Counted from the stretch's first letter, positions 33,961 through 43,354 are shown. The stretch is 64,000 nt of DNA from Streptomyces sp. AM 2-1-1 (GCF_029167645.1 NZ_CP119147.1:6466501-6530500); one strand, 5' to 3'. Numbers and translations: made by a program. The notes: a model not told the origin generated them from the sequence alone.

Positions 33961-34722
33961 ATGGCACGCGCACCGTCACCAGCCGCAGTCCTGCTCTCCC
34001 AGCACGCCGTCGTCTTCGACACGGACGGCGTGATCACGGACTCCGCTCCGGCACACGCCGCGGCCTGGAAGGAAGCGTTCGACGCCTGCCTGGCCTCCCA
34101 CGAAGGACAGAGGCCCTTCGACGAGGTGGACGACTACCGGCGCCACGTCGATGGCAAGTCGCGCAAGGACGGCGCCACCGCGTTCCTCCTCTCCAGGGGC
34201 ATCGACCTGCCCGAGGGCGACCCCGACGACCTGCCGGGCACCGGGACGGTGTGGGCCGTCGCCGCGCGGAAGGACGAGGTGTTCACACAGCGTCTGCGCG
34301 ACGGCCCGATCGCGGTGTGGCCGGGGACGGTCCGCCTCCTGCGCGTCCTGCACGACGCCCACGTGCCGATCGCCGCCGCTTCCGCGTCCCGGCACGCCAC
34401 GGAGCTGCTGGCCGGGGCCGGCCTGCTCACCCTCTTCACGGCGGTGGTCGACGGCAACGAGGCGCGGCGCCTGGAGCTGCCCGGCAAACCGGACCCCGCC
34501 CTGTTCACCGAGACGGCGCGGCGCCTGGGGACCCCGCCCGGGGACGCCGCCGTCGTGGAGGACGCGCTGGCCGGGGTGGAGGCGGGCCGGCGGGGCGGCT
34601 TCGGACTCGTCGTCGGGGTGGACCGGACGGACAGCCCCGAGGGCGCCGCCGACCTGCGCCGGCACGGCGCGGACCTCGTGGTGGCCGACCCCGGGGACCT
34701 GCTGATCACCGGGGAGGACTGA
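33961..34722 (+). CDS. Beta-phosphoglucomutase-like HAD hydrolase
   Basis: A 253-aa HAD-superfamily protein with nucleophile Asp20 and acid/base Asp22 (VVFDTDGVITDS). Motif II is in AAASASRH and a lysine in LPGKPDPALF, with VVEDALAGVEAG as the last HAD motif. Next to a GH65 phosphorylase it most likely converts beta-glucose-1-phosphate to glucose-6-phosphate. Start at ATG 33961. Its stop overlaps the next start by one base (TGATG), so the two are coupled. Confidence 0.85.
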   Translation: MARAPSPAAVLLSQHAVVFDTDGVITDSAPAHAAAWKEAFDACLASHEGQRPFDEVDDYRRHVDGKSRKDGATAFLLSRGIDLPEGDPDDLPGTGTVWAVAARKDEVFTQRLRDGPIAVWPGTVRLLRVLHDAHVPIAAASASRHATELLAGAGLLTLFTAVVDGNEARRLELPGKPDPALFTETARRLGTPPGDAAVVEDALAGVEAGRRGGFGLVVGVDRTDSPEGAADLRRHGADLVVADPGDLLITGED

Positions 34723-37148
34723 TGGCACGCGGATGGACCTGGGCCTACGAGGGGTACGACCCGGAGAAGGAGCGGTTGCGGGAAGCGCTGTGCACGCTCG
34801 GCAACGGCTACTTCGCCACCCGCGGAGCCGCGCCGGAGACGTCGGCGGGCGAGAACCACTACCCGGGCACGTACGTGGCGGGCTGCTACAACCGGCTCAC
34901 CTCCTCCGTCCAGGGACGCCAGGTCGAGAACGAGGACATGGTCAACCTCCCGAACTGGCTTCCGCTGCGCTGCCGCATCCGTCCCACCGGCTCCCGCCCC
35001 GGCCCCTGGCTGACCCCCGACCACGCCCACCTCGTCGACCACCGGCAGTCGCTCGACCTGCGCGGCGGCACGCTGACCCGTCACTCCGTGTACGAGGACG
35101 GCGACGGCCGTAGGCTGACGGTGCGACAGGAGCGGCTGGTCCACATGGGCGACCCCCATCTTGCCGCGCTGCACACGGAGTTCACGGCGGAGGGGTGGTC
35201 GGGCGAGCTGGAGGTGGAGGCCGCGATCGACGGCGACATCCGTAACGAGGGCGTGGCACGCTACCGCGAACTGGCCGACCGCCACCTCGTCGGCTGGGAG
35301 ACCGGTACGGAGCCCGGTTCCACGGTGTGGCTGCGCTGCAGCACGGTGGAATCGGACATCGGCATCGCCCTGGCCGCCCGCACCGTAGCCTCCTGCGGGC
35401 CGGAGAAGAACGGCGACCACCGGGCCGCACCGGAGCAGCGGGCCCGTGCGGTCCACCAGCGACTGCTGCTCCCGCTCGCCCCCGGATCGGGCGCCGTCGT
35501 CGACAAGACGGTGGGTCTCTACACCTCCCGCGACCCCGCCATCGGCAGTCCGCTCCGCGCCGCCGTGGCGGCGGTGGGGGACGCGCCGGCCTACGGCCGG
35601 CTGCGAGCCTCGCACCGCCGGGCCTGGGCGAGCCTGTGGCAGCAGGTGAAGCTGGAAGTACCGGGCGACCCCGGACGCATCCTGCGGCTGCACCTCTTCC
35701 ACGTCCTCCAGACGCTTTCCCCCCACACCGCCGGACTCGATGTCGGGGTACCGGCGAGAGGCCTGCACGGTGAGGCGTACCGGGGACATGTCTTCTGGGA
35801 CGAGCTGTTCGTCCTGCCCTTCCTGAATCTGCATCTGCCGGACGTGTCACGGGGGTTGCTCGATTATCGCTACCGGAGGCTCCCCGCGGCCGTCGCCGCC
35901 GCACACGCGGCGGGCAGGTCGGGGGCGATGTACCCGTGGCAGAGCGCCGACGAGGGGCGCGAGGAGACCCAGGAGGTCCACCTCAACCCCCGCTCGGGCC
36001 GCTGGCTGCCCGACCGTTCGCGGCTGCAGCACCACGTGGGCTCGGCGGTGGCGTACAACGTGTGGCAGTACTGCCAGGCCACCGGTGACACGGACTACCT
36101 CTACTCCAAGGGCGCTGAGATGGTCATGCAGATCGCCCGCTTCTGGGCGGACAGCGCGGAGTGGGACGACTCCCTCGGGCGGTACCGCATCCGCGGAGTC
36201 GTCGGGCCCGACGAGTACCACGACGCCTACCCGGACTCCGACGCGGCGGGGCTCGACGACAACACCTACACCAACGTGACGGCGGCCTGGGTGCTGGCAC
36301 GGGCCGGGGAACTCCGCACCTGCCTGCCCCCGACCAGGTGCGGGCAACTCCTCGAACAACTCCGGCTCGACCCGGCGGAGATGGACCGCTGGGATGACAT
36401 CTCCCGACGCCTCTACGTGCCCCACCACCAGGGCGTGATCAGCCAGTTCGCCGGCTACGGAGACCTGGAGGAACTGGACTGGGCCGGTTACCGGCAGCGG
36501 TACGGGGACATCCGGCGCCTCGACCGCATCCTCGAGGCGGAGGGTGACACCGCCAACCGCTACCAGGCGTCCAAGCAGGCCGATCTGCTGATGCTCGGGT
36601 ACCTCTTCTCACCCAAGGAGCTCGACGCGCTGTTCCGGCGGCTCGGTCACGAGGTCGACGACGAGACCTGGCGCGCCACGGTCGACTACTACGTGCACCG
36701 TACGAGCCACGGCTCCACTCTCAGTTCACTCGTCCACGCCTGGGTCCTGGCGAGGGTCCACCGCGACGACGCGTGGGCCTACTGCGAGGAGGCACTGATC
36801 GGCGATGTGGCCGACATCCAGGGCGGTACGACGGAGGAGGGCATCCACCTGGGCGCGATGGCCGGGACCCTCGACTTCGTCCAGCGCGGCATGACGGGTC
36901 TGGAGACCCGCGACGACGCCCTGTGGCTCGCGCCGGCCACGCTGCCCCAGCTCTCCAAGTTCCGTATGAGACTTCGCTTCCGCCACCACTGGGACGTGGA
37001 CCTGCGCATCCGCGCCGAGCGTCTCAGGATCGCCGTGCCTGACTCCGACCGGCCGGGGGTCCGGGTGAGGCTGGACGGCAGCACCTACGTCGTCGAGCCG
37101 GGTACGGCCCGGTGGCTGGAGATCCCCGACGACACCTCCGGCGCCTGA
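34722..37148 (+). CDS. GH65 disaccharide phosphorylase (trehalose/maltose/kojibiose type)
   Basis: An 808-aa inverting phosphorylase of normal GH65 length: an N-terminal beta-sandwich (EALCTLGNGYFATRG) and a C-terminal (alpha/alpha)6 barrel with catalytic Glu498 in VVGPDEYHD. It splits an alpha-linked glucose disaccharide with phosphate to give beta-glucose-1-phosphate, the substrate of the preceding mutase. Specificity among trehalose, maltose, nigerose or kojibiose cannot be read by eye. RBS GGGGAGG lies within the end of the mutase gene. Both sit among cellulase genes but have no CebR box directly upstream. Confidence 0.88.
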   Translation: MARGWTWAYEGYDPEKERLREALCTLGNGYFATRGAAPETSAGENHYPGTYVAGCYNRLTSSVQGRQVENEDMVNLPNWLPLRCRIRPTGSRPGPWLTPDHAHLVDHRQSLDLRGGTLTRHSVYEDGDGRRLTVRQERLVHMGDPHLAALHTEFTAEGWSGELEVEAAIDGDIRNEGVARYRELADRHLVGWETGTEPGSTVWLRCSTVESDIGIALAARTVASCGPEKNGDHRAAPEQRARAVHQRLLLPLAPGSGAVVDKTVGLYTSRDPAIGSPLRAAVAAVGDAPAYGRLRASHRRAWASLWQQVKLEVPGDPGRILRLHLFHVLQTLSPHTAGLDVGVPARGLHGEAYRGHVFWDELFVLPFLNLHLPDVSRGLLDYRYRRLPAAVAAAHAAGRSGAMYPWQSADEGREETQEVHLNPRSGRWLPDRSRLQHHVGSAVAYNVWQYCQATGDTDYLYSKGAEMVMQIARFWADSAEWDDSLGRYRIRGVVGPDEYHDAYPDSDAAGLDDNTYTNVTAAWVLARAGELRTCLPPTRCGQLLEQLRLDPAEMDRWDDISRRLYVPHHQGVISQFAGYGDLEELDWAGYRQRYGDIRRLDRILEAEGDTANRYQASKQADLLMLGYLFSPKELDALFRRLGHEVDDETWRATVDYYVHRTSHGSTLSSLVHAWVLARVHRDDAWAYCEEALIGDVADIQGGTTEEGIHLGAMAGTLDFVQRGMTGLETRDDALWLAPATLPQLSKFRMRLRFRHHWDVDLRIRAERLRIAVPDSDRPGVRVRLDGSTYVVEPGTARWLEIPDDTSGA

Positions 37149-37270
37149 CGAAGGGGCCGAGTGCCCGGCACGCCCCGGCCACGGGAGGCTTCGGCCCGGT
37201 GCGGGCTTCGCCGCCGCCGACGCGGCAACCGCCGCGCCGGGGTGCCGCCCCGGGCCGGGGCACGCGTGAC

Positions 37271-37306
37271 GGCGCCGGTTCCCCGCCCGCTGCGGGGACC
37301 GGCGCC
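37271..37306. terminator. Bidirectional hairpin between GH65 and LPMO genes
   Basis: GGCGCCGGT plus CCCCGC pairs with GCGGGG plus ACCGGCGCC with a single bulged base and a 5-base loop. The genes converge here, so it can serve both. Confidence 0.7.
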
Positions 37307-37320
37307 GCTTCCTCCGGTGG

Positions 37321-38439
37321 TTACGGGTTGACGCAGCCGATCGAGCCGACCGGGAAGTCATTGCCGGTCGATGTCGCCGTGAAGCCGAAGGTGACGCTGC
37401 CCTCGGGCGGGATGGTCCGGTTGTAGTCGACGTTCTTGACCGTCAGCGTGCCGTCGGACCCCGTGGTCAACGCACCGTTCCACACACTGCTCACCTTGGT
37501 GCCCGTGCCGGGCGCCCACTTCACGGCCCAGCCATCGCGCGCCGCGGTGCCGTGGTTCATGACTTGGACGGAACCCTGGAATCCGCCGCTCCAGGAGTTG
37601 GTCACGCTGTAGACGGCCATGCACCCGGTGTGCGGATCATTCGGTGTGGGCGTAGGCGTCGGTGTGGGAGTGGGTGTCGGCGTGGGAGTGGGCGTCGGAG
37701 TGGGTGTGGGCGTGCTGCCCGAGCCGCGGATGCCGGTCACCTCGCCGTTGCCGCCGTCGAAGACGATGTCGGAGCAGGAGAAGAAGTTCTCCTGGCTGTC
37801 CGAGCGAACCCACTGGATGAACATCACCGCGTCGCCCGAGCGACCCGACGGCAGGGGCAGGTTCCAGTAGTAGTGGCCACCGTCCGTCCCCGGTGAACCC
37901 ACCATCGACGGGTTGGTGACGGTCTGGATCAGCTCCAGGTCGTCCCAGCCCAGTTCGGTGCTGGGCGAGTAGCCGGGCTTGGACAGGTACACCCGGAACG
38001 AGCCGGGGTGCGCGGCCCAGTTGCTGTGATCGACCTCGATCGTCCTGCCGGACGTCAGGTGGGTCCGGGGCCAGTCGGCGCGGGCGGCGTTGTAACCGGT
38101 GAAGTTGTACGGGGATTTGTCGCCGGCACTGCACAGCTTTCCGTCCGGGACGTAACCCGCGCCGCGCCCACCGGCGTTGGAGTCGAGTACGGCGAACCAG
38201 TTGTACAGCGCGGTCGCGCCGCTCTCGTTGAGCGCTGCCTTGCACGCCGGGTTGGTCGGGTCCAGAGCGCCGGTACTGGTCTTGGCGTCGAGCCAGCAGA
38301 GGTAGGTCCGCGATCCCGGCGTCATCGTCACACCGTGTGCCTGGGCGTTGCCTTGGCCCAGTAGGGTCAGCGCGAACCCGCCGAGCAGCGTCGCGAGCAC
38401 CGCCGCCAGGGAGACGAGTCGTTTCTTGCGTTGAGCCAT
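37321..38439 (-). CDS. Secreted AA10 lytic polysaccharide monooxygenase with CBM2
   Basis: A 372-aa exported copper enzyme that oxidatively cleaves crystalline cellulose or chitin. Signal peptide 1-34, ending NAQA; the mature N-terminus starts at His35 (HGVTMTPG), the first ligand of the copper histidine brace. A second His lies in NWAAHPGSF. The AA10 domain ends near 230, followed by a Thr-Pro repeat linker and a CBM2 (about 270-372). The CBM2 and CebR boxes point to cellulose. Start at ATG 38439 with GGAGAC upstream. The operators lie 415 and 570 bases before it, implying a long leader. Confidence 0.92.
   Translation of the reverse strand: MAQRKKRLVSLAAVLATLLGGFALTLLGQGNAQAHGVTMTPGSRTYLCWLDAKTSTGALDPTNPACKAALNESGATALYNWFAVLDSNAGGRGAGYVPDGKLCSAGDKSPYNFTGYNAARADWPRTHLTSGRTIEVDHSNWAAHPGSFRVYLSKPGYSPSTELGWDDLELIQTVTNPSMVGSPGTDGGHYYWNLPLPSGRSGDAVMFIQWVRSDSQENFFSCSDIVFDGGNGEVTGIRGSGSTPTPTPTPTPTPTPTPTPTPTPTPNDPHTGCMAVYSVTNSWSGGFQGSVQVMNHGTAARDGWAVKWAPGTGTKVSSVWNGALTTGSDGTLTVKNVDYNRTIPPEGSVTFGFTATSTGNDFPVGSIGCVNP
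37642..37713. repeat. Thr-Pro codon repeat in the LPMO linker
   Basis: About 12 imperfect 6-base units encode an alternating Thr-Pro linker between the catalytic and binding domains. Such tracts can change length by slippage without breaking the frame when whole units are lost. Confidence 0.85.
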
Positions 38440-38853
38440 GGAAGTCTCCAGTGCCTGTGTGGGGTTGTCTTCCGGTCGGTCCTGTCCGCCGCGCCCCCTG
38501 CCCGGTGGGGCGAACCCCGCCGGTCCGGCGGTGCTCCCCGACCGACGGGCGAGGAGCACCGCCGGCGGCGTGCGTGGAACGGACGGGCGGTGTGCTCCGG
38601 ACGAAGTGGCCGGCAGAGGGGTGGGGAAGGGCGAGCGTCGGTACGGGCCGTCACGTCGTACGTTTTCTACGGTCCGTATGCGGGCCGGCGCGTCGTACTT
38701 CTCCGAGTCGCATCGGGTGCTGAGCGGCACGCGCCGCCGGTGCGGTGCGCGCGGAGTTCCCCGACTGCCTGCCGAGCGCTGTCTGTCCGGACCTCTGGGG
38801 AAGGGGTGGCCGGATGAGGCGACCAGGGATCGGGATGCTCCCACCATCTGCGA

Positions 38854-38867
38854 TGGGAGCGCTCCCA
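38854..38867. promoter_or_regulatory. CebR/CelR operator, LPMO upstream site 1
   Basis: A perfect TGGGAGCGCTCCCA, 415 bases before the LPMO ATG. A partial half-site, GGGATGCTCCCA, lies 11 bases away at 38832-38843. Confidence 0.85.
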
Positions 38868-39008
38868 TGTGCGAGTTCACGGCAACTGTAGAAGTGTCGC
38901 CGTGTCCCTGACAACCCATCGGACATGAGCACGTGCGGACCGGATCCGGAGTGGCTGGTCAGAGGGGTGGTGAAATGCGGCGGAGGTCGCCCGTGCTCGC
39001 CCATGAGA

Positions 39009-39022
39009 TGGGAGCGCTCCCG
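39009..39022. promoter_or_regulatory. CebR/CelR operator, LPMO upstream site 2
   Basis: TGGGAGCGCTCCCG, one mismatch from consensus. It lies between the LPMO and the 3' end of the repressor gene, 155 bases from site 1, a distance that would allow looping. Confidence 0.75.
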
Positions 39023-39202
39023 TCTGGCCGGCTCCAGCGGCTTTGGCAACCCCGGACCGGGTGCCGTCGCACGGCGCGGAGGTCGAGGGCCCCGCGGCCA
39101 AGGCATCTGCCGGGATCGACTGGTCGCATCCCCGTCCCGCGGTGGTACCGGGCGGGCACATACGCCGGATGCCTCGCCGTGGGGCCGGCCGGGAGGCGGC
39201 GG

Positions 39203-39300
39203 TCCCGGTCCCTGCGGGGCCCACATGGCCCGGCCCGTTGTTTCCGGATGTTCCCGGTCCCTGCGGGGCCCACATGGCCCGGCCCGGTGTTCCCGGATGT
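39203..39300. repeat. Two 49-base tandem copies downstream of cebR
   Basis: Units at 39203-39251 and 39252-39300 differ at two positions and a partial third copy begins at 39301. Each contains TCCCTGCGGGGCCCACATGG. They lie just beyond the repressor stop at 39367, so they may act as a terminator array. Apart from the two operators, 38440-39366 has no gene I can support. Confidence 0.8.
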
Positions 39301-39366
39301 TCCCGGCCCCTCGGGCGTGGCCGGGTGCGGCTCGGCCCGAGGTGCCGTCATGGGTGCGCGGGCGGC

Positions 39367-40389
39367 TCAGGCCGACTCGCGCACCACCAGCCGAGTCCGC
39401 AGGATCACGTGGCGCCAGGCCACTTCCGGCTGATTCATCTCCTCCAGCAGCAGTCGCACCATGGTCCGGCCGATCTCCTCCATCGGCTGGCGGACGGTCG
39501 TCAGCGGCGGATCGGTCTGCTCGGCCAGCTCGAAGTCGTCGAATCCGATCACCGCCACGTCCTCCGGTACCCGGCGCCCCGCCGCGTGCAGGGCGGTCAG
39601 CGCCCCGGCGGCCATGCTGTCCGACGCGGCGAAGACGGCATCCACCTCCGGGTGGCGCTCGATGAGCCCGGCCATCGCCCGCCGCCCGCTCGACACGGAG
39701 AAGTCGCCCTGGACGACGAGTGACGGCTCCGTGGAGAGTCCGGCCTCCTCCAGCGCCTCCTGGTAGCCGCGCAGCCTGCACCGGGCGACGTACATCTCGG
39801 GCGGGCCGGTGATCGTGGCGATGGCCGTCCGTCCGCCGCTCACCAGATGGGCCACCGCCGCCCGCGCACCGCCCACGTTGTCCGCGTCCACATAGGTCAC
39901 CTGCTCGTCGCTGGAGCGCCTGCCCAGCAGCACCGTGGGCAGGCCTGCTTCGGCCAGCATGTCCGGCAGCCGGTCCTCGGCCCGCACGGACATCAGCAGC
40001 GCCCCGTCGACCCGGCCGCCGCGCACGTACTCCACGAGCCGTTGCCGTTCGGCGTCGGTGCGGACGAGCGTGAGCAGCAGTTGCACGCCCGACTCGGCCA
40101 GGGCGTCCCCGACGGCCCGGGCGACCTCCGAGAAGAACGGCTCGCCGAAGAGCCGCCAGTCCGTCTTCGTCATGACCAGTGCGACGGCGTCCGCGCGCCT
40201 GCCGGCCAGTGAACGCGCGGCCAGATTGGGCACATAGCCCAGTTCGTCGATGGCGCGCTGCACGGCACGGCGTGTGGACGCCTTGACGCCCGACGCGTTG
40301 TTGATCACTCGGGAAGCCGTGCTCCGCCCCACTCCGGCAAGGGCGGCCACTTCCTCCAACGTCGGTGTGCCGAAACTGCGCTTCAGCAT
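39367..40389 (-). CDS. cebR: CebR/CelR-like LacI-family repressor of cellulose genes
   Basis: A 340-aa LacI-type repressor. The N-terminal HTH is TLEEVAALAGVGRSTASRVI (residues 10-29) with a hinge-helix region (RSLAGRRADAVALV), followed by a periplasmic-binding-like sensor domain to the C-terminus (VVVRESA). CebR binds TGGGAGCGCTCCCA and is released by cellobiose or cellotriose. Five such sites lie in this window, upstream of three secreted cellulose enzymes. Start at ATG 40389. The usual neighbours cebEFG and bglC are not seen here, so this could be a local CebR paralogue; the symbol is assigned by operator context. Confidence 0.85.
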   Translation of the reverse strand: MLKRSFGTPTLEEVAALAGVGRSTASRVINNASGVKASTRRAVQRAIDELGYVPNLAARSLAGRRADAVALVMTKTDWRLFGEPFFSEVARAVGDALAESGVQLLLTLVRTDAERQRLVEYVRGGRVDGALLMSVRAEDRLPDMLAEAGLPTVLLGRRSSDEQVTYVDADNVGGARAAVAHLVSGGRTAIATITGPPEMYVARCRLRGYQEALEEAGLSTEPSLVVQGDFSVSSGRRAMAGLIERHPEVDAVFAASDSMAAGALTALHAAGRRVPEDVAVIGFDDFELAEQTDPPLTTVRQPMEEIGRTMVRLLLEEMNQPEVAWRHVILRTRLVVRESA

Positions 40390-40878
40390 GTTCCCACCCC
40401 CAGAGCGCCCGATCCTACGGCCCGACGGGCGCCCCCGTGTGGCAGCCCTGACGGGTCGTCGGTGTCCGCGCCGCCCGCCACGTCCCGCCGTGGGCGGTAC
40501 CGACGTGGTCATCGAGGCCGGAGAGGCGGATGCCGTCAAGGGAACGCCGGCGAAGAGGCAGGGGTCGGGCGGGGGATGTGACGCGTCGTCCGTCCTGGCC
40601 GGCCGCCGGATCCGCGCCTGAGGCGACGGACGTCTGCCCCGAGTCGATCGGACCGCCGTGCGTGGCACCTCGGCGGCAACACCGCCCGGGCGAGGACGGT
40701 TCCGGTCCGTCGGAGGGCCGAAGGGCCGCTTCCCGGCGGTGGCGTTCACCCCGGTCGCGCGGTCGGCGGGCGGGGGCGTCCTCCTGCGGTCAGCGGGGCG
40801 TCCGGCAGCCCCCGCGCGCACACCGCTCGCGGCGAATCGTGTCCGAGAGCTTGACGGTGCGTCGTGCGACCCCGAGAT

Positions 40879-40892
40879 TGGGAGCGCTCCCA
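40879..40892. promoter_or_regulatory. CebR/CelR operator, CBM2-GH5 upstream site 1
   Basis: A perfect TGGGAGCGCTCCCA, 230 bases before the CBM2-GH5 start and 490 bases from the repressor start, inside a 733-base divergent gap without other genes. Confidence 0.88.
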
Positions 40893-41075
40893 CTTCAGTT
40901 CCCCCGGTATCGCGACCTCCGCGCTCCCGTAGCTGTGCACCCCCACGACCCTCGGACCGGCGCCATCGGCCTGCGGGAGGCTCTCACGACGAAGAGCGGT
41001 CGGCTCGTTCCGGTCCCACGCCCAGGCCGGAGCTGCGGATCGGACGGGACGGGCCGCTCCCGGGACACGGCTTCT

Positions 41076-41089
41076 CGGGAGCGCTCCCA
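41076..41089. promoter_or_regulatory. CebR/CelR operator, CBM2-GH5 upstream site 2
   Basis: CGGGAGCGCTCCCA, one mismatch. It ends 33 bases before the GTG start, so bound repressor would block the start region or a short leader. Confidence 0.8.
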
Positions 41090-41122
41090 TCGCGTGCCCC
41101 CTTTCGTACGAGGAGGAATGCT

Positions 41123-42496
41123 GTGAAACGCTTTCTGGCCCTACTGGCGACCTGCGCGACGATCCTGGGCCTCACCGCTCTGTTCAGCCCTCAGGCGGTG
41201 GCCGCCGCCGGATGCAAGGTGGACTACACGGTCGCCAGCCAGTGGCAAGGCGGCTTCCAGGCCGGCGTGAAGATCACCAACCTGGGTGAGCCCGTGTCCG
41301 CGTGGACGCTCAAGTTCACCATGCCCGACGCCGGGCAGAAGCTCGTCCAGGGCTGGAACGCCACCTGGTCGCAGTCCGGTTCCACGGTCACCACCGCCGG
41401 CCTCGACTGGAACCGCGCGCTGGCCACCGGCGCGTCGGCCGACGTCGGATTCACCGGATCCTTCACGGGTACCAATCCGAAGCCCACGGCGTTCACGCTC
41501 AACGGCGTCGCCTGCACGGGCTCCGTCGGCGAGGAGCCGCCGCCCGTGCCGAGCACCGGCACTCCCGTGGAGATCAACGGACAGGTGCACGTCTGCGGCG
41601 TCAACCTGTGCAACCAGTACAACCGCCCCATACAGCTGCGGGGGATGAGCACCCACGGCATCCAGTGGTTCAGCGCCTGCTACAACAACGCTTCCATGGA
41701 CGCCCTGGCGAAGGACTGGAAGGCTGACCTGCTGCGCGTCGCCATGTACGTGCAGGAGAGCGGCTACGAGACCGACCCCGCGGGCTTCACCAGCCGGGTG
41801 AACAGCATTGTCGACATGGCCGAAGCCCGTGGCATGTACGCACTGATCGATTTCCACACGCTGACGCCGGGCGACCCGAACTACAACCTCGCACGTGCGA
41901 AGACGTTCTTCGCGTCCGTCGCGGCCCGCAACGCGAACAAGAAGAACGTGATCTACGAGATCGCCAATGAGCCCAACGGCGTGAGCTGGAGCGCCATCAA
42001 GAGCTACGCCGAGCAGGTCATCCCGGTGATCCGGGCCGCCGACCCGGACGCGGTCGTCATCGTCGGCACCCGCGGCTGGTCCTCGCTCGGGGTCTCCGAC
42101 GGATCCGGCGAGAGCGAGGTCGTCAACAGCCCCGTCAACGCCGCCAACATCATGTACGCGTTCCACTTCTACGCCGCGAGCCACAAGGACAACTACCGCG
42201 CCGCGCTGAGCCGGGCAGCCACCCAACTGCCCATGTTCGTGACGGAGTTCGGAACGGTGAGCGCCACCGGTGGGGGAGCGATGGACCGGGCGAGCACCAC
42301 GGCGTGGCTGGACCTGCTCGACCAGCTGAAGATCGGCTACGCCAACTGGACCTTCAGTGACGCGCCGGAGAGCAGTGCGGCGCTCCAGCCCGGCACCTGT
42401 GCGGGCAACGACTACAGCAGCAGCGGCGTGCTGACCGAGTCGGGCACGCTGCTCAAGAGCCGGATCAGCACCGCCGACAACTTCCCCACCCACTGA
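41123..42496 (+). CDS. Secreted CBM2-GH5 endoglucanase
   Basis: A 457-aa exported cellulase with reversed architecture. Signal peptide about 1-29 (AVAAAG), CBM2 at 30-132 (QWQGGFQAGVKITN), a short Pro-rich linker, then GH5 at about 150-455 with acid/base Glu283 (EIANEPNG) and nucleophile Glu375 (FVTEFGT). Start at GTG 41123 with AGGAGGAA 4 bases upstream. It has two CebR boxes. Together with the other GH5 and the LPMO it covers endo-cleavage and oxidative attack on crystalline cellulose. Confidence 0.92.
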   Translation: MKRFLALLATCATILGLTALFSPQAVAAAGCKVDYTVASQWQGGFQAGVKITNLGEPVSAWTLKFTMPDAGQKLVQGWNATWSQSGSTVTTAGLDWNRALATGASADVGFTGSFTGTNPKPTAFTLNGVACTGSVGEEPPPVPSTGTPVEINGQVHVCGVNLCNQYNRPIQLRGMSTHGIQWFSACYNNASMDALAKDWKADLLRVAMYVQESGYETDPAGFTSRVNSIVDMAEARGMYALIDFHTLTPGDPNYNLARAKTFFASVAARNANKKNVIYEIANEPNGVSWSAIKSYAEQVIPVIRAADPDAVVIVGTRGWSSLGVSDGSGESEVVNSPVNAANIMYAFHFYAASHKDNYRAALSRAATQLPMFVTEFGTVSATGGGAMDRASTTAWLDLLDQLKIGYANWTFSDAPESSAALQPGTCAGNDYSSSGVLTESGTLLKSRISTADNFPTH

Positions 42497-42584
42497 TCCA
42501 CCCGCCGACCCGCGCGCCGACCTGCGACAAGGCATCAGCCGTGCCTGAAGCCCCGTCCGCCGCAGGATGCGCCTGACCGGCGAG

Positions 42585-42630
42585 CCCCTCACTCTCGCCG
42601 CCTCCCCGAGGAGGCGGCGAGAGCGAGGGG
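42585..42630. terminator. Long hairpin after CBM2-GH5
   Basis: A 21-base arm starting CCCCTC and ending GCCTCC pairs with 42610-42630 with one mismatch across a 4-base loop, about 90 bases beyond the cellulase stop. Confidence 0.75.
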
Positions 42631-42793
42631 AGGGCCGGGCCCACCTGCCGATGGTCCCAGTGATCGGTCCTGAGTCGCCCCGCGCGGCGGTGCGGCCGTA
42701 GTGCAGGCGGTGGCCGTCTTCCGCCCACCGCCCCTGTCTTTCCGGACGGACGCCCCGGGCCCGGTCCGGGATCCAGCGAGAGTGAGGAAACCA

Positions 42794-43225
42794 ATGGGTC
42801 TGCTCGACAAGAACCGTGATTCTGTACTCGGACTGTTCCGCGCCGTCATCGGGTTACTGTTCGCCTGCCACGGGGCGGCGACCCTGTTCGACGTGTTCGG
42901 CGGCGCCCACGGCGCGTCCCCCGGCCTGTGGGAGTGGCCCGGCTGGTGGGCCGCCCTCATCCAGTTGGTCGGCGGCGTCCTGGTGCTGGTGGGCTTCGGC
43001 ACGCGGGTCTCCGCGTTGATCTGCTCCGGCTCCATGGCGTACGCCTACTTCAGCACCCACCAGGGGACCGCGCTCCTGCCCATCGAGAACGGCGGTGAGG
43101 CGGCCGCGATGTTCTGCTGGGCCTTCCTCCTCATCGCCGCCCTGGGACCGGGCCGTTGGGCCGTGGACCAGGTCGCGGCGCGGAGCGACGACACACGGAC
43201 AGCGGCTCCGCTCCCACGGCACTGA
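42794..43225 (+). CDS. DoxX-family membrane protein
   Basis: A 143-aa inner-membrane protein with four hydrophobic helices (about 12-32, 50-70, 74-92, 103-125) and the DoxX-typical start of helix 1, LFRAVIGLLFACHGAATLFDVFG. DoxX proteins are linked to thiol-oxidation or redox homeostasis in some actinobacteria; the function here is unknown. Start at ATG 42794. It converges with the phosphatase gene. Confidence 0.85.
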   Translation: MGLLDKNRDSVLGLFRAVIGLLFACHGAATLFDVFGGAHGASPGLWEWPGWWAALIQLVGGVLVLVGFGTRVSALICSGSMAYAYFSTHQGTALLPIENGGEAAAMFCWAFLLIAALGPGRWAVDQVAARSDDTRTAAPLPRH

Positions 43226-43313
43226 GCCGTCGTCCCGGCGTCCGGGCGCGCCGATCCCTTTCCTGGTTCCCGGCCACCGGGGGAGGCGGGCTCGGGCCCG
43301 GGACCTCGGGTGG

Positions 43314-43354
43314 CGACCCCCGCCGACGTGAGGTCGTGACGTCGGCAGGGGTCG
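43314..43354. terminator. Hairpin between the convergent DoxX and phosphatase genes
   Basis: CGACCCC-C-GCCGACGT pairs with ACGTCGGC-A-GGGGTCG with one C-A mismatch and a 9-base loop. Located for both converging genes. Confidence 0.65.

Noticed and set aside
37642..37713. The Thr-Pro codon repeat and other short tandem tracts as a CRISPR array
   Set aside because: Units are 6-49 bases, contiguous and without unique spacers or cas genes.
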